The notes beneath the pieces are model-generated. The model made no database searches, had not been told where the DNA came from, and saw only the letters and a program-made list of their open reading frames with translations. A DNA stretch of 64,000 bases from the NCBI RefSeq assembly GCF_009728735.1, contig NZ_CP024636.1:458322-522321 (forward strand). The letters run 5' to 3'. Position 1 is the first letter of the stretch; each line of letters opens with the position of its first letter. The stretch is from Pantoea phytobeneficialis (lineage in GTDB: Bacteria > Pseudomonadota > Gammaproteobacteria > Enterobacterales > Enterobacteriaceae). Of the stretch, positions 16,591 to 30,615 are shown piece by piece. The position numbers were made by a program, and so were the translations under genes.

Positions 16591-17577
16591 TTAAACGCCC
16601 ACGGCCTTGCGCAGCGGCAGGCAGCTCAGACGCAGCCGGGTGAGCCAGCGCGTCACTTCTTGTTCGATGGCGATGGCTTCACGCGCATCACTTTTTACCA
16701 ACTGAATGGACTGGCCGGGCAGTATCTGACCGAGTCGCCACAGATCCTGCTCGATCACCCCGGCGATCTTGGGATAACCACCGGCGGTATTGGCATCGCT
16801 TAACTGGATGATCGGCTCACCGGCCGGAGGCACCTGTACGATTCCGGGGATCAGGCCATAGGATCGCATCTCCACCGTGTGTGACGGGAAGATCGGATCT
16901 CCTGACAGCCGGTAACCGGTACGGTTACTTTGATTGGAAACTTGCCAGGATTGCTGCCAGAAACGCGCGGCGTCTTCAGCAAACAATGCGTACTCGCCGG
17001 AGGGAATGGCGCGTAGCTGGATCTCACCGGCGTTATTACGCGGGAACCAGGTACCCAGCGCGCTTTCCGGAGGTTCGATACCGATACCCGCCTGCGGTAA
17101 TGCCGGGCCGGTTGTCGCGCCAAGGGGTAACTGGTCGCCACGCTGCAATGCCCGGCCATGATGTCCACCGAAGGCACCGCGCAGCGCGGTACTGCGCGAA
17201 TCCAGCACCACGGGCACATCGATACCACCGGCAATGCACAGATATCCACGGGCGCCGCTGCGCGGGTAGCGTAGCTCCAGCACCTGACCGGCGCGAACGC
17301 CGCAACCCCACCAGGGCGGCAGAGGGTTGCCATCCAGCGTGGCGCGACAGTCAGCGCCGGTCACGGCGATGCTGGTATCCTGCAAAAAGCGCACGCGAAA
17401 TGGAAACAGTTGCACTTCAATCGCGGCGGCATTTTCCTCGTTACCGAGCAGCAGGTTGCCTGCCCGCAACGCCAGTGGGTCCATCACGCCGCTCACCGAC
17501 ACGCCCATATGGCGATAGTTGAAACGGCCTAAGTCCTGCACCGTATTGAGCGCACCGCTTTGTTCAATCTCAATCAC
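16591..17577 (-). CDS. pxpC: 5-oxoprolinase subunit C (biotin-dependent carboxyltransferase-like)
   Basis: The 328-residue product is of the AHS2/KipA type: GALNTVQDLGRFNYRHMGVS, SGVMDPLALRAGNLL, YLCIAGGIDVPVVLDSRST and the C-terminal IIQLSDANTAGGYPKIA. It is PxpC, one of three subunits of the ATP-dependent 5-oxoprolinase. The start is GTG at 17577, which overlaps the pxpB stop by four bases (GTGA), indicating translational coupling and balanced subunit synthesis. The family name carboxyltransferase reflects homology to urea amidolyase; the visible context supports the 5-oxoprolinase role. Confidence 0.92.
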   Translation of the reverse strand: MIEIEQSGALNTVQDLGRFNYRHMGVSVSGVMDPLALRAGNLLLGNEENAAAIEVQLFPFRVRFLQDTSIAVTGADCRATLDGNPLPPWWGCGVRAGQVLELRYPRSGARGYLCIAGGIDVPVVLDSRSTALRGAFGGHHGRALQRGDQLPLGATTGPALPQAGIGIEPPESALGTWFPRNNAGEIQLRAIPSGEYALFAEDAARFWQQSWQVSNQSNRTGYRLSGDPIFPSHTVEMRSYGLIPGIVQVPPAGEPIIQLSDANTAGGYPKIAGVIEQDLWRLGQILPGQSIQLVKSDAREAIAIEQEVTRWLTRLRLSCLPLRKAVGV

Positions 17578-18284
17578 AGTTCAATCCTCTGCGGCAGAAA
17601 GCGAATGCGATCGCCGGGGGCCATCAACGCCGGTGAGTCCGCCAGGGGATCAAACACCTCCAGTTCGGCATAGCCAATCGCGTTCCAGCCATTCGGGCCG
17701 GTCAGCGCCGAGACGCCTGCCTGCGCGCCGCCAATGGTGACGGTGCCTTTCAGCATGCTGAGCGACGGTACTTTTTTGCGTGGCGTTGCCAGCTGCGGGT
17801 CCAGTCCATGCAGATACCCAAAGCCCGGCGCGCTGCCGAGGGCGAATACCGTGTATTGGCTTTGATGATGACGACGTACCACTTCGCGCGCGCTGAAACC
17901 GGTATGTCGGCAAACGGCATCGAGATCGATCGCGTGTTCGCCACCGTAATCCACCGGAATCTCAATCAGTTTGCCCTGCGGATGGATGGCCTGCGCCTGT
18001 TCCCAGGCGGCATGCAGTCGGGCGCGCACCGCAGTCTCATCGGGGGGAATCTGGCGAAACAGCACCAGCAGATTGGTGACCCCAGGGATCAGTGATTCAA
18101 CGTCTTCGCCACTGGCGAGCAATCGTGCCAGCGACCAGACGCGACGTTGTGAGGGCAAATCAAAACCGCCCGGTGCTTCCACCAGCCAGGCGCGTGCGCC
18201 AATGGTGGAGAGGGTAATGGTAGAGGAGCAAGCCAGCGCGGGAGCGCTGGCGGGCTTGATATCAGATGGCGACATCACGGGCAT
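17574..18284 (-). CDS. pxpB: 5-oxoprolinase subunit B (AHS1/KipI family)
   Basis: The 236-residue protein has the AHS1 signatures VEIPVDYGGEHAIDLD-like (IEIPVDYGGEHAIDLDAV), GSAPGFGYLHGLD, RKKVPSLSMLKGTVTIGG and TGPNGWNAIGYAELEVFDP. It is PxpB, partner of PxpC in ATP-driven opening of 5-oxoproline. About 25 residues at the N-terminus are Ser/Ala rich and not typical of the family. The ATG lies two bases after the stop of the binding-protein gene, so it depends on that gene's transcript. It is cytoplasmic. Confidence 0.92.
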   Translation of the reverse strand: MPVMSPSDIKPASAPALACSSTITLSTIGARAWLVEAPGGFDLPSQRRVWSLARLLASGEDVESLIPGVTNLLVLFRQIPPDETAVRARLHAAWEQAQAIHPQGKLIEIPVDYGGEHAIDLDAVCRHTGFSAREVVRRHHQSQYTVFALGSAPGFGYLHGLDPQLATPRKKVPSLSMLKGTVTIGGAQAGVSALTGPNGWNAIGYAELEVFDPLADSPALMAPGDRIRFLPQRIEL

Positions 18285-18286
18285 GG

Positions 18287-19126
18287 TTATTCCAGCGGTT
18301 CAAATTTCAGACTGGAGAGCGGCTGAACGCGCTCCTCACGCACCATTTTGTATTCGGTCTTTGGCCCAATCCAGGTGTCCCAGATTTTGTCGATGGTGCC
18401 GTCATCGTCCATCGCTTTCAGGCCGCTGTTGACGCTGGCTAACAACGCTGGCTCGTCACGTTTCATGCCGACACCAATCGGTTCCAGCGCCATCGGTTCT
18501 TTGATCATCGCCAGATCGATACCGTCTTTTTTCGCCTGGGTGATCATCTTGATACCGGTCATGGTGTTGGTGACAAAGCCCAATGCTTTGTTCTGTTCCA
18601 CCGCGAGGAAAGCCGAGGCGGTGTCCTGGAAGGTCACTGCTCGTGCGCCTTTCAGGTGGATAGATTGTTCTGAGGTGGTGCCTTTGGTGGCGCTGATGCG
18701 CTTACCTTTAAAGTAACTCAGCGGCTTGTCGGCCAGCGGCGCTTTCACCAGCAGCATCTCTTTGGCGACATAGTACGGGTCGCTGAACTGGATCTGGTTG
18801 CCACGGGTTTTGGTGTAGGCAAGGTTAGCGATCAGGACATCGGCGCGGCCAGTGGCGATCACTGCGATACGCGCTTCCACGGAAGTCGGCACCAGGGTGA
18901 CTTTGACCCCCATCTGTTTTGCCAGCGCGTTGCACAGGTCAACGTCCATGCCAGCCAACTGGCGAGTTTGCGGATCCGGCGAGGAGAAGGGTGGCACGTC
19001 GGAATAGACTGCGCACTTAAGTTCGCCGCTCGACTTAATGTTTGCCATCAGGTCAGCATGGGCGGAAGAGATAGCCAGCAGCGGCAGCAGCGCCAGCCCG
19101 ATGGTGGTACGTCTTTTCATGGTCAT
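18287..19126 (-). CDS. Amino acid ABC transporter substrate-binding protein (family 3)
   Basis: The 279-residue protein starts with a signal peptide (MTMKRRTTIGLALLPLLAIS, cleavage near SAHA-DLM) and continues as a bacterial extracellular solute-binding protein family 3: LKCAVYSDVPPF, LAGMDVDLCNALAKQMGV, YTKTRGNQIQFSDPYYV. GAGGGGAATCAC precedes the ATG. It heads the pxpBCA operon. No permease follows it, whereas the permease/permease/ATPase trio at 9388-11591 lacks a binding protein, so the two probably make one importer. The likely ligand is 5-oxoproline or a glutamate-like amino acid, by context only. Confidence 0.9.
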   Translation of the reverse strand: MTMKRRTTIGLALLPLLAISSAHADLMANIKSSGELKCAVYSDVPPFSSPDPQTRQLAGMDVDLCNALAKQMGVKVTLVPTSVEARIAVIATGRADVLIANLAYTKTRGNQIQFSDPYYVAKEMLLVKAPLADKPLSYFKGKRISATKGTTSEQSIHLKGARAVTFQDTASAFLAVEQNKALGFVTNTMTGIKMITQAKKDGIDLAMIKEPMALEPIGVGMKRDEPALLASVNSGLKAMDDDGTIDKIWDTWIGPKTEYKMVREERVQPLSSLKFEPLE

Positions 19127-19373
19127 GTGATTCCCCTCGGTAATCCGTCAATATTCGCGTTTCCTGGACTATATCGGCTTTGTTTTGCGGCGAATAAGAG
19201 GGAAACCCTGTCGCGCGATAGCGAAATGCTATGACGGTGGACGATAAGTTATTGCTATTCAGGCAGAGCAAAATAGTGTTATCGCGGCCCGCAGTCTCTC
19301 CATATGGTATGCGCGTTGTCCTCTCGGCAATCAAGTCGGTTGCGAGTGGTAGAGAGAGAATAGGGTCAAAGCA

Positions 19374-20270
19374 ATGAATGCCAGATTAGGCGTAGTACTG
19401 AAGATAATGGCGGCGCTGTGTTCAACGCTGATGTTGGCGTGTGTGAAAGGGTTGAACGGCACCATACCCACCGGGGAAGTGATTTTTTTCCGCAGTTTTG
19501 TCGCGCTGTTTCCACTGCTGATATGGTTGAAAATTCAGGGGAACGTGCTGGAAAACCTGAAAACCCGCAATCTGTTCGGTCATCTGATTCGGGGTTTTTC
19601 CGGCACTGGTGGCATGTACTTTAACTATCTGGCGCTGGTGTATATCTCGCTGGCGGATGCCACTGCACTGAGCTACGCCGCGCCGCTGTTTACCGTGATC
19701 ATGGCGGCGGTGCTGCTGAAAGAGCGGGTCAGGGCATCGCGCTGGCTGGCGGTGATGGTCGGCCTGTCCGGCATTTTGATCATGCTGTCGTCCAAACTGA
19801 CGCTGTTCTCCGCCAGTGCCGCTCATGCCAGCGCGGGTATCGGCGTGTTGTGCGCGCTGGTGGCTGCGGTCTGCACCGCCACCTCCAACGTGCAAATTCG
19901 TTTTCTGAATGGCATCGAAAAACCCGGCGCGATTGTGTTCTATTTTTCACTGATGACCACGGTGATCGGCCTTGCCACTATCGTGTTTGGCTGGACCATA
20001 CCCAGTGGCACGCAACTGCTGCTGCTGGTTGGTTGCGGGCTGTTTGGCGGTCTGGCACAGATTCTGGTCACGCTCAGCCTGCGTTACGCGGATGCTTCGC
20101 TGCTGGCCCCGTTTGATTACACCACCCTGGTATGGTCGATGGTGGTAGGTTACCTGTTCCTTAATAGCCTGCCAGGTCCCACCACGCTGTTTGGCGCATC
20201 GATTGTGGCGCTGGCCGGGATTTTTGCCGTGTGGCGTGAGCAACGGCAGCGGAAGTTGGCGCTGGTGTAA
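19374..20270 (+). CDS. EamA-family (DMT) transporter
   Basis: The 298-residue inner-membrane protein contains two EamA repeats and about ten membrane spans (for example VVLKIMAALCSTLMLACV at the start and FGGLAQILVTLSLRYAD in the second repeat). EamA proteins of the drug/metabolite transporter superfamily export or import amino acids and metabolites. It is transcribed divergently from the pxp operon with a 247-base gap. It could export or take up a metabolite of the neighbouring pathway, but nothing in the sequence fixes the substrate. Confidence 0.85.
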   Translation: MNARLGVVLKIMAALCSTLMLACVKGLNGTIPTGEVIFFRSFVALFPLLIWLKIQGNVLENLKTRNLFGHLIRGFSGTGGMYFNYLALVYISLADATALSYAAPLFTVIMAAVLLKERVRASRWLAVMVGLSGILIMLSSKLTLFSASAAHASAGIGVLCALVAAVCTATSNVQIRFLNGIEKPGAIVFYFSLMTTVIGLATIVFGWTIPSGTQLLLLVGCGLFGGLAQILVTLSLRYADASLLAPFDYTTLVWSMVVGYLFLNSLPGPTTLFGASIVALAGIFAVWREQRQRKLALV

Positions 20271-20298
20271 AATCGCGCCGCATCCTCGCGGCGCGATT
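20271..20298. terminator. Bidirectional hairpin between convergent genes
   Basis: AATCGCGCCGC (20271-20281) and GCGGCGCGATT (20288-20298) form a perfect 11-bp stem with a 6-base loop directly after the EamA stop. It may derive from the window's short palindromic repeat. Confidence 0.7.
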
Positions 20299-20302
20299 CC
20301 TG

Positions 20303-20998
20303 TTAACGATAAATATCGTCAATAATCTCCACCTTCTTACTGCGCAGCGTCTCATCCAGCCAACCGCGCTCCAGTGAGCCGGTTTTCGCCAGCTCAAAGT
20401 TGCGCTCATCCACCTGTAAATACGCCAGCGCATCTTCCAGGATACGTGCTGCATCCTGGCGTGGGATCACAATCACGCCATCAGCATCACCGAGGATGAT
20501 ATCGCCAGGAGAGACATGGATTTTGCCGCAGGCGATAGGCACGTTGATCTCACCCGGTCCGTCTTTAAAGGGGCCACCCGGCGTGACTCCGGCTGCGTAG
20601 ATCGGGAAATCCATGCGTGATAATCCGTCGATGTCGCGCACCGGGCCATCCAGCACAATCCCTTCCATGCCGCGCTGCTTTGCATAGGTCGCCATGACTT
20701 CACCCATCAGCGACTGGCTGCGATCACCTTCGTTCGACAGAATAATCACATCGTTGCGCCCGGCGATATCCAGCGCTTTGTGTAGCATCAGGTTGTCGCC
20801 TGAACGGGCTTTTACCGTCACTGCCAGACCACACATAATCGGTTGTTGTGGGGCCGTTTTCAGGCTGATCTCCGCTGACAGGGCGGGCAGGCGGCTCATA
20901 CAATCTGCGACCACGGCAGCTGGCAGGGTGCGGAAGGTTTCCAGTAGCGGTTCAGCATCAGCCGGGCGACGTAAATAAATGCGGTTTCCTGCGGTCAT
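20303..20998 (-). CDS. RraA/HMG-aldolase family protein
   Basis: The 231-residue product belongs to the RraA-like family, which includes 4-hydroxy-4-methyl-2-oxoglutarate/4-carboxy-4-hydroxy-2-oxoadipate aldolases. The aldolase signature GMEGIVLDGPVRD with the Arg-Asp pair, and GEVMATYAKQRG upstream of it, are present; these residues are missing from true RraA RNase-E inhibitors, so a metal-dependent aldolase or oxaloacetate decarboxylase is more likely. AAGGAGAG precedes the ATG. It lies 11 bases downstream of the NanT-like transporter gene, in one operon, so the importer probably brings in an acid that yields a 2-oxo-4-hydroxy diacid. Confidence 0.8.
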   Translation of the reverse strand: MTAGNRIYLRRPADAEPLLETFRTLPAAVVADCMSRLPALSAEISLKTAPQQPIMCGLAVTVKARSGDNLMLHKALDIAGRNDVIILSNEGDRSQSLMGEVMATYAKQRGMEGIVLDGPVRDIDGLSRMDFPIYAAGVTPGGPFKDGPGEINVPIACGKIHVSPGDIILGDADGVIVIPRQDAARILEDALAYLQVDERNFELAKTGSLERGWLDETLRSKKVEIIDDIYR

Positions 20999-21009
20999 GT
21001 TCTCTCCTT

Positions 21010-22521
21010 TCAGGGTTTGCCTGAGTTAAGCGGGGTAAGATGCTGGGCGGCACGTTCTTCACGGGTGAACGCGCCAGCAAGTGGGGTGCCATCGACGGTG
21101 TCGTAGTGACGCAGCGCCTGCGGTTTTAACCAGCGCTGCACGCGCGACGGCATATCAAAGCCAATCAACAACATCACGACGAAGGTCAGGCCAAACGACA
21201 GGCCGCCAAGCGCGCTACCCAGTGAGGCGTGCTGCGCGATGAGCGCACCCAGCACCGGCGCGAGTGCACCGCCGAGTGAGCCGATGTTGTAGATAAAGCT
21301 GAGGTTGGCTGCGCGCTGCTCGGTATCGAAGTAGCCGCTGATCATCTTCGCCAGCAGGCCGCCGACGCCCTGGCTGAACAGTTGTTGCAGGAAGATCAGC
21401 AGACACAGTAACCAGACGCTGGAGCCGTTGAGCATAAATACCGGGATGATGATCATCTGGGCGATCAGCAGACTCAGTACATAGGTTTTGCGCGTACCGA
21501 TGCGATCGGCGGCGATCCCCGCCACGCAGCAGCCAAGGCCCATGCCGAAGCGGCTAAAGGAGAACACCAGCGCGACCACTTCTGGCGAGTAGTGCAACTC
21601 GGTTTTCAGGTAAGTAGGCAGCAGCGCGTGGATCGGCCAGCCGTAAAGAAACACGCAGACGATAGTGACGGTGAGCATCAGGCTGGTGGGCCAGCGCTCG
21701 CCGCCGCTCTGCACCAGAAAACGGATAAAGATTGCCGCGATGATCACCGCCAGCACGCCGGTCACCACCCCGGAGGTCTGGTGGTCGAAGCAGAAGTAGA
21801 GCGACACGGCGGCGGCCAATCCCAGCAGCAGGTTGAGGGTGTTACGTAAGCGGTTTGGCCCACGAAACAGCGTGTCGATCATGGTTTCCGCGGGTTTGGC
21901 AGCTTTGGCTTTGGCCGCCGCCCACTCTTCGGCTTCCGGAATGGCGCGGCGCAGCCACAGGGCATAAAACACCGGGATAATGCCGAGGTAAAACAGCGAG
22001 CGCCAACCCCACAGCGGAACCACCCAGCTATACGCCAGCACCGACAAAATAGCCCCCGCAGAAAAGCCGGAATTGAGGAAGGCGCTGGCTTTATTGCGCA
22101 TATCTTTCGGCCAGGTTTCGATGGCATAGGCAGAACTGGTGCCATATTCACCGGCCATGCCGATTCCGACCAACACGCGTGCAATAAACATCCAGGTATA
22201 ATTGGGTGCGATACCGCAGGCGAACGTGCCACCGGCAAATAATATAATGCTGGTGATCATCGCACTTTTACGGCCATATTTATCGCCCATAGCACCGAGT
22301 GCCAATCCACCAAACCAACGCAAAATAAATGCGGCAGAAATTAACGCCGCCGCTTCCGCCGTGGTGACATTAAATTCCGCCATTATTTCGGTCAGGACTA
22401 AGGTAATAATGACGAAGTCAAAACCGTCCAGCATATAACCCATCCATGCGGCCCAGAATGCCTTCCATTGCTGGCGATTCAGCCGTTTATACCAGGGTAA
22501 TAGCGTCGTTTCTTCAGGCAT
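21010..22521 (-). CDS. MFS transporter, NanT (sialate:H+ symporter)-like
   Basis: The 503-residue membrane protein follows E. coli NanT along its length: [74 protein letters not shown] and [19 protein letters not shown]. NanT-type carriers have 14 predicted spans and move acidic sugars or other carboxylates with protons. AGGAGT precedes the ATG. No nanA/nanE/nanK genes are nearby and the partner is an RraA-type aldolase, so the substrate is more likely another hydroxy acid than sialic acid. It is the first gene of a two-gene operon. Confidence 0.85.
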   Translation of the reverse strand: MPEETTLLPWYKRLNRQQWKAFWAAWMGYMLDGFDFVIITLVLTEIMAEFNVTTAEAAALISAAFILRWFGGLALGAMGDKYGRKSAMITSIILFAGGTFACGIAPNYTWMFIARVLVGIGMAGEYGTSSAYAIETWPKDMRNKASAFLNSGFSAGAILSVLAYSWVVPLWGWRSLFYLGIIPVFYALWLRRAIPEAEEWAAAKAKAAKPAETMIDTLFRGPNRLRNTLNLLLGLAAAVSLYFCFDHQTSGVVTGVLAVIIAAIFIRFLVQSGGERWPTSLMLTVTIVCVFLYGWPIHALLPTYLKTELHYSPEVVALVFSFSRFGMGLGCCVAGIAADRIGTRKTYVLSLLIAQMIIIPVFMLNGSSVWLLCLLIFLQQLFSQGVGGLLAKMISGYFDTEQRAANLSFIYNIGSLGGALAPVLGALIAQHASLGSALGGLSFGLTFVVMLLIGFDMPSRVQRWLKPQALRHYDTVDGTPLAGAFTREERAAQHLTPLNSGKP

Positions 22522-23794
<1,273 letters not shown>

Positions 23795-23796
23795 TT

Positions 23797-23856
23797 CGTA
23801 GCGGCGCGATTTATCGCGCGTCTTTTAAAACAGGCGCGATAAATCGCACCGCTACG
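23797..23856. repeat. Inverted pair of the short palindromic intergenic repeat
   Basis: Copies at 23797-23820 and 23834-23856 face each other between the convergent bglG and bglB genes and could act as a bidirectional terminator. Confidence 0.8.
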
Positions 23857-23864
23857 TGTTTGTG

Positions 23865-27273
<3,409 letters not shown>

Positions 27274-27358
27274 TGAATCGCGCCCATCTTCAGCAATCAA
27301 CGGCAGGCTGGCAAGAGGGGAAAGGGAGAAAGTGTGAGCCGAGTCAAAAATCCCGCTG

Positions 27359-28309
27359 TTACGGGGCGGGCGGAGGGGCAGTGGTTTGCCCCGCCAGGGC
27401 TTCTTCGTTCTGCATCAGGGCGAAAAACGACTCCAGTTCACGCAGCATCATTGAGGCGGCAATCGATAGCTGACGCTGCGGGGCGACGCACAGCGACAGG
27501 GTAAACGGCTTCAGCATGCCATCTATCAGCGGGATAAATTTCAGTTCACCACGGCGGTATTCATCCACAATATCCAGCCAACACATCAGGCTGATGCCCA
27601 CGTCATCGCGAACCAGCGAACGCAGCATATGGATATTGTTGGTGCGGCCTACCTCATTCAGGGTGATGCCGGAGCTGTTGATCAGGGCCTCAAGCGGCTC
27701 TGCCAGCATCAGGGGGGCGGCGGGAACGATAAACGGCCAGGATTCACAATGGCTGAAGCGGATAGTTTCCAGCTTGGCCAGCGGGTGTTGGCTGCTGACC
27801 ACAATACCCAGGCGTAAATCCGCAAACGACTTCACCAGCAGCTCGCGCGAGCTTTGTGGATTGAGCATGATGCCAAAATCGGCGTCGCCATTGGTCAGCG
27901 CGTTAGCGATATGGATGTTGCTCATGGTGGTGAGCGTAAAGGAGATACCGGGATACTCGGTGCGAATGCGTTGCAGAATGGCCGAGAAAAAGCCGCGGTT
28001 GATGGCATCAATGGTGGCGATATGCACATGACCGTGACGCAGGCCGCGCAGATCATCGAGCTGGGTACAGACGCGACCAAACTCTCGCTGCCAGTTCCTG
28101 GCAGCGTTCAGCAAAATTTCCCCGGCTGCGGTCATACGTAATCCTGATGGATGACGTTCAAACAGCGGCATATCCAGCTGCTGTTCCACCCGCAAAATCT
28201 GTCGATCGATGGAGGATGCCGAGACATGCAGCGTCTCGGAAGCCTTGCGCAGTGAACCCTGGCGGGCCACCTCGGTGAAGTAGATCAGAAACCGGGAGAA
28301 GGCGAACAT
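27359..28309 (-). CDS. LysR-family transcriptional regulator
   Basis: The 316-residue regulator begins MFAFSRFLIYFTEVARQGSL with the LysR winged helix-turn-helix (RKASETLHVSASSIDRQILR) and continues into an effector domain; the C-terminus has a short Pro/Ala tail. It is divergently oriented to the reductase gene at 28457 with a 147-base gap, the standard arrangement for a LysR activator of a catabolic operon. The inducer should be the operon's substrate or an intermediate. The ribosome site is weak. Confidence 0.87.
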   Translation of the reverse strand: MFAFSRFLIYFTEVARQGSLRKASETLHVSASSIDRQILRVEQQLDMPLFERHPSGLRMTAAGEILLNAARNWQREFGRVCTQLDDLRGLRHGHVHIATIDAINRGFFSAILQRIRTEYPGISFTLTTMSNIHIANALTNGDADFGIMLNPQSSRELLVKSFADLRLGIVVSSQHPLAKLETIRFSHCESWPFIVPAAPLMLAEPLEALINSSGITLNEVGRTNNIHMLRSLVRDDVGISLMCWLDIVDEYRRGELKFIPLIDGMLKPFTLSLCVAPQRQLSIAASMMLRELESFFALMQNEEALAGQTTAPPPAP

Positions 28310-28456
28310 AGCGGGTGCTCTCTTTTTTGCAACGCATCGTGCGAATTAAACAGATGGACGCTTACACACAGGCAAAATAATAATCGCAATCACGATAAAA
28401 ACAAGACTACGCGCGGCCTCCCGGCTGATGACGTGTCCGTCGTATGCAGGATTATT

Positions 28457-29413
28457 ATGAAGCAGGCAGAGAATCTGGCTGTCACCGTCATCGCAAAGCA
28501 GTTCAACGGTGCTGGCAATGTATTACTGACCCTGGCGTCTGCCAGCGGCCACCCACTACCGGTGTTTACCCCCGGTGCCCATATTGATGTGACCATTCCC
28601 GACTGTGGCAAGCGGCAGTATTCGCTGTGCTCGGCCGCCGGGGAGGCACACTATCAAGTTTGCGTCCGTCTCGATCAGGCATCGGGCGGCGGCTCTCGCT
28701 GGCTGCACCATCAGGTGCAGACGGGGACGCGTTTAACCATCTCCGCACCACGCAACCATTTTCCGCTGCCGGAAGCGCCGCGTACATTGCTGTTTGCGGC
28801 GGGTATCGGCCTGACACCGTTGCTGGTGATGGCTGAGCACCTGGCGGCGCAGAATGCCGAGTTCACGCTGCATCTGTTTCTTAAACGTCACGATGAGCTA
28901 CCGTTTAGTGCGCGTCTGGACCAGCTTGGCTCGCGGGTGGTGCTGCATTACAGCAGCGAGGGCGATAGCCTGCGCCAGCGAGTACCAGAAGACCTCAAAG
29001 TAGCGCACAACAGCGTGCTGGTGAGCTGTGGACCGGCGGGTTTTATGGAGCATCTGCATCAACTGGCGCAGCAACATGGCTGGCGTGACGATCAACTGCA
29101 TAGCGAAAAATTCAAACCTGATGTCACCACGCAATCGATTGCTGGCGACGTGTTCACGGTAGAAATCGCCTCCAGCGGTGCGCGTCACACCATCAATGCC
29201 GATGAAAGCATTGCTGAAGTGCTGGAGCGTGCAGGGATCGACATCGAACTCTCCTGCGAGCAGGGCATGTGCGGAGCCTGTATTACCGGCGTGCTGAGCG
29301 GTGAGCCGGATCATCGCGATGAAGTGTTGAGTAAGAAAGAGCGCGCGGCGAATGACTGCATCGTGCTGTGCTGCTCACGCGCCCGTACCCCGTTACTGGT
29401 ACTTGACCTGTGA
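28457..29413 (+). CDS. VanB/phthalate dioxygenase reductase-type FMN and [2Fe-2S] oxidoreductase
   Basis: The 318-residue product has the three-domain order of class IA oxygenase reductases: FMN-binding barrel (RQYSLCS, about 60), NAD-binding domain (AAGIGLTPLL, and CGPAGFMEHL) and a C-terminal plant-type ferredoxin (CEQGMCGACITGVLSGEPDHRDEVL plus a later Cys). Such proteins pass electrons from NADH to a Rieske oxygenase. No oxygenase alpha-subunit gene is present in this window, so the partner is encoded elsewhere or the reductase serves another acceptor. The ATG at 28457 is preferred over an earlier in-frame one because of AGGA and family alignment. It is the first gene of the operon. Confidence 0.9.
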   Translation: MKQAENLAVTVIAKQFNGAGNVLLTLASASGHPLPVFTPGAHIDVTIPDCGKRQYSLCSAAGEAHYQVCVRLDQASGGGSRWLHHQVQTGTRLTISAPRNHFPLPEAPRTLLFAAGIGLTPLLVMAEHLAAQNAEFTLHLFLKRHDELPFSARLDQLGSRVVLHYSSEGDSLRQRVPEDLKVAHNSVLVSCGPAGFMEHLHQLAQQHGWRDDQLHSEKFKPDVTTQSIAGDVFTVEIASSGARHTINADESIAEVLERAGIDIELSCEQGMCGACITGVLSGEPDHRDEVLSKKERAANDCIVLCCSRARTPLLVLDL

Positions 29414-30615
29414 ACGCGTATCCAGGCGCGACAGGCGCGCGTTTACCCCGCTGGCTGCTCCCGCAGGACTGGCCGATGCATGGCGATCATCCAGTGCTGG
29501 CGACACTACATTTTCGCGAAGATGGCACCCATATCGAGCCAGATCGTGACGTTAGCGGCTATCTGGCGCTGAACGGCGCGCTGGTGCTGCCGCCGTTGAT
29601 TGAACCTCACGCCCATCTCGATAAAACCTTCACCGTGCAGCGCAGCCCGGCGTTGCAACCGGGCCTGCTGGCGGCGATTGCTGCGATGCATCAGGACCGG
29701 GCGCGCTGGAGCGCGGACGATCTGCGCCAACGCGCCCGCCAGGCGCTGAACTGGGCGGTGGAGGCTGGCGTGGGCCTGCTGCGTACCCATATCGACTGGT
29801 TCTCAGCCGATGCGCCTCTGGCGTGGCAGATCGTGGGCGAAATGCAGCATCCGCTGTGCACCCTCGAACGCGTGGCGTTGGCCCCGCTGACCTTTTTTGC
29901 CGATGCCGACCAGGCGGAACATATAGCCGCCCAGGTTGCTGCCAGCGGTGCGCTGCTTGGCGGTTTTATTCACAGCAGCAACTGGGATGCGCAGGCATTT
30001 ACCCATCTGTTGCAGGCGGCAGAACGCTGGCGGCTGGATATTGATCTGCATATCGACGAAGAACTGAGCCACGACGCGCAAGGGTTGCGCTGGCTGGCGC
30101 GTTATTTGCAACACCATCCGTTTAGCGGACGTATTACCTGTAGCCACGGTTGTGCACTGGCGCAGCAGGAGGACGGCGAGGCGATCCTCGATGTGCTGGC
30201 GCAACACCGCGTCACCCTGATTGCGCTGCCGCTGACCAACCTGTTGTTACAGGACGCGGTGCCGGGACGCACCCCGCGCCAGCGCGGTTTAACCCTGATT
30301 AAAGAGGCGCAAACGCGTGGTATGCCGGTGTTGCTGGGGGCGGATAACGTGCAGGACGCGTTCTGTCCGGTCGGCAGCTACGACCCACTCGATACGCTGT
30401 TTAGCGGGTTACTGAGTGCGCAACTTGGCGCGGCTTTTGATGAAGCATCGGCCCTGATTTGCCAGCGTGCGGCGTTACATGACGGTGCAACTCTGCTGGC
30501 TAACGATTTTGTCATTTTCCCTGCTGCCGAAGCGGCAAGCTGGCCATTGCGCAGCCGCCACCGCTATCGGTTGAAACAGGGGATCTGTTATGGAGAGTCC
30601 ACCAATGACGCTTGA
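29410..30615 (+). CDS. Cytosine deaminase-like amidohydrolase
   Basis: The 401-residue protein is a metal-dependent amidohydrolase of the CodA/AtzC branch: LIEPHAHLDKTF (HxH), LHIDEELSHDAQG (third His and Glu), CSHGCALAQQ and GADNVQDAFCPVGSYDP (metal Asp). It should deaminate or hydrolyse a ring C-N bond in a pyrimidine-, triazine- or imidazole-like compound. The start is GTG at 29410, overlapping the reductase stop by four bases (GTGA). Its 3' end overlaps the RidA-like gene by 26 bases. These overlaps argue for one polycistronic unit. The exact substrate cannot be read. Confidence 0.85.
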   Translation: MNAYPGATGARLPRWLLPQDWPMHGDHPVLATLHFREDGTHIEPDRDVSGYLALNGALVLPPLIEPHAHLDKTFTVQRSPALQPGLLAAIAAMHQDRARWSADDLRQRARQALNWAVEAGVGLLRTHIDWFSADAPLAWQIVGEMQHPLCTLERVALAPLTFFADADQAEHIAAQVAASGALLGGFIHSSNWDAQAFTHLLQAAERWRLDIDLHIDEELSHDAQGLRWLARYLQHHPFSGRITCSHGCALAQQEDGEAILDVLAQHRVTLIALPLTNLLLQDAVPGRTPRQRGLTLIKEAQTRGMPVLLGADNVQDAFCPVGSYDPLDTLFSGLLSAQLGAAFDEASALICQRAALHDGATLLANDFVIFPAAEAASWPLRSRHRYRLKQGICYGESTNDA

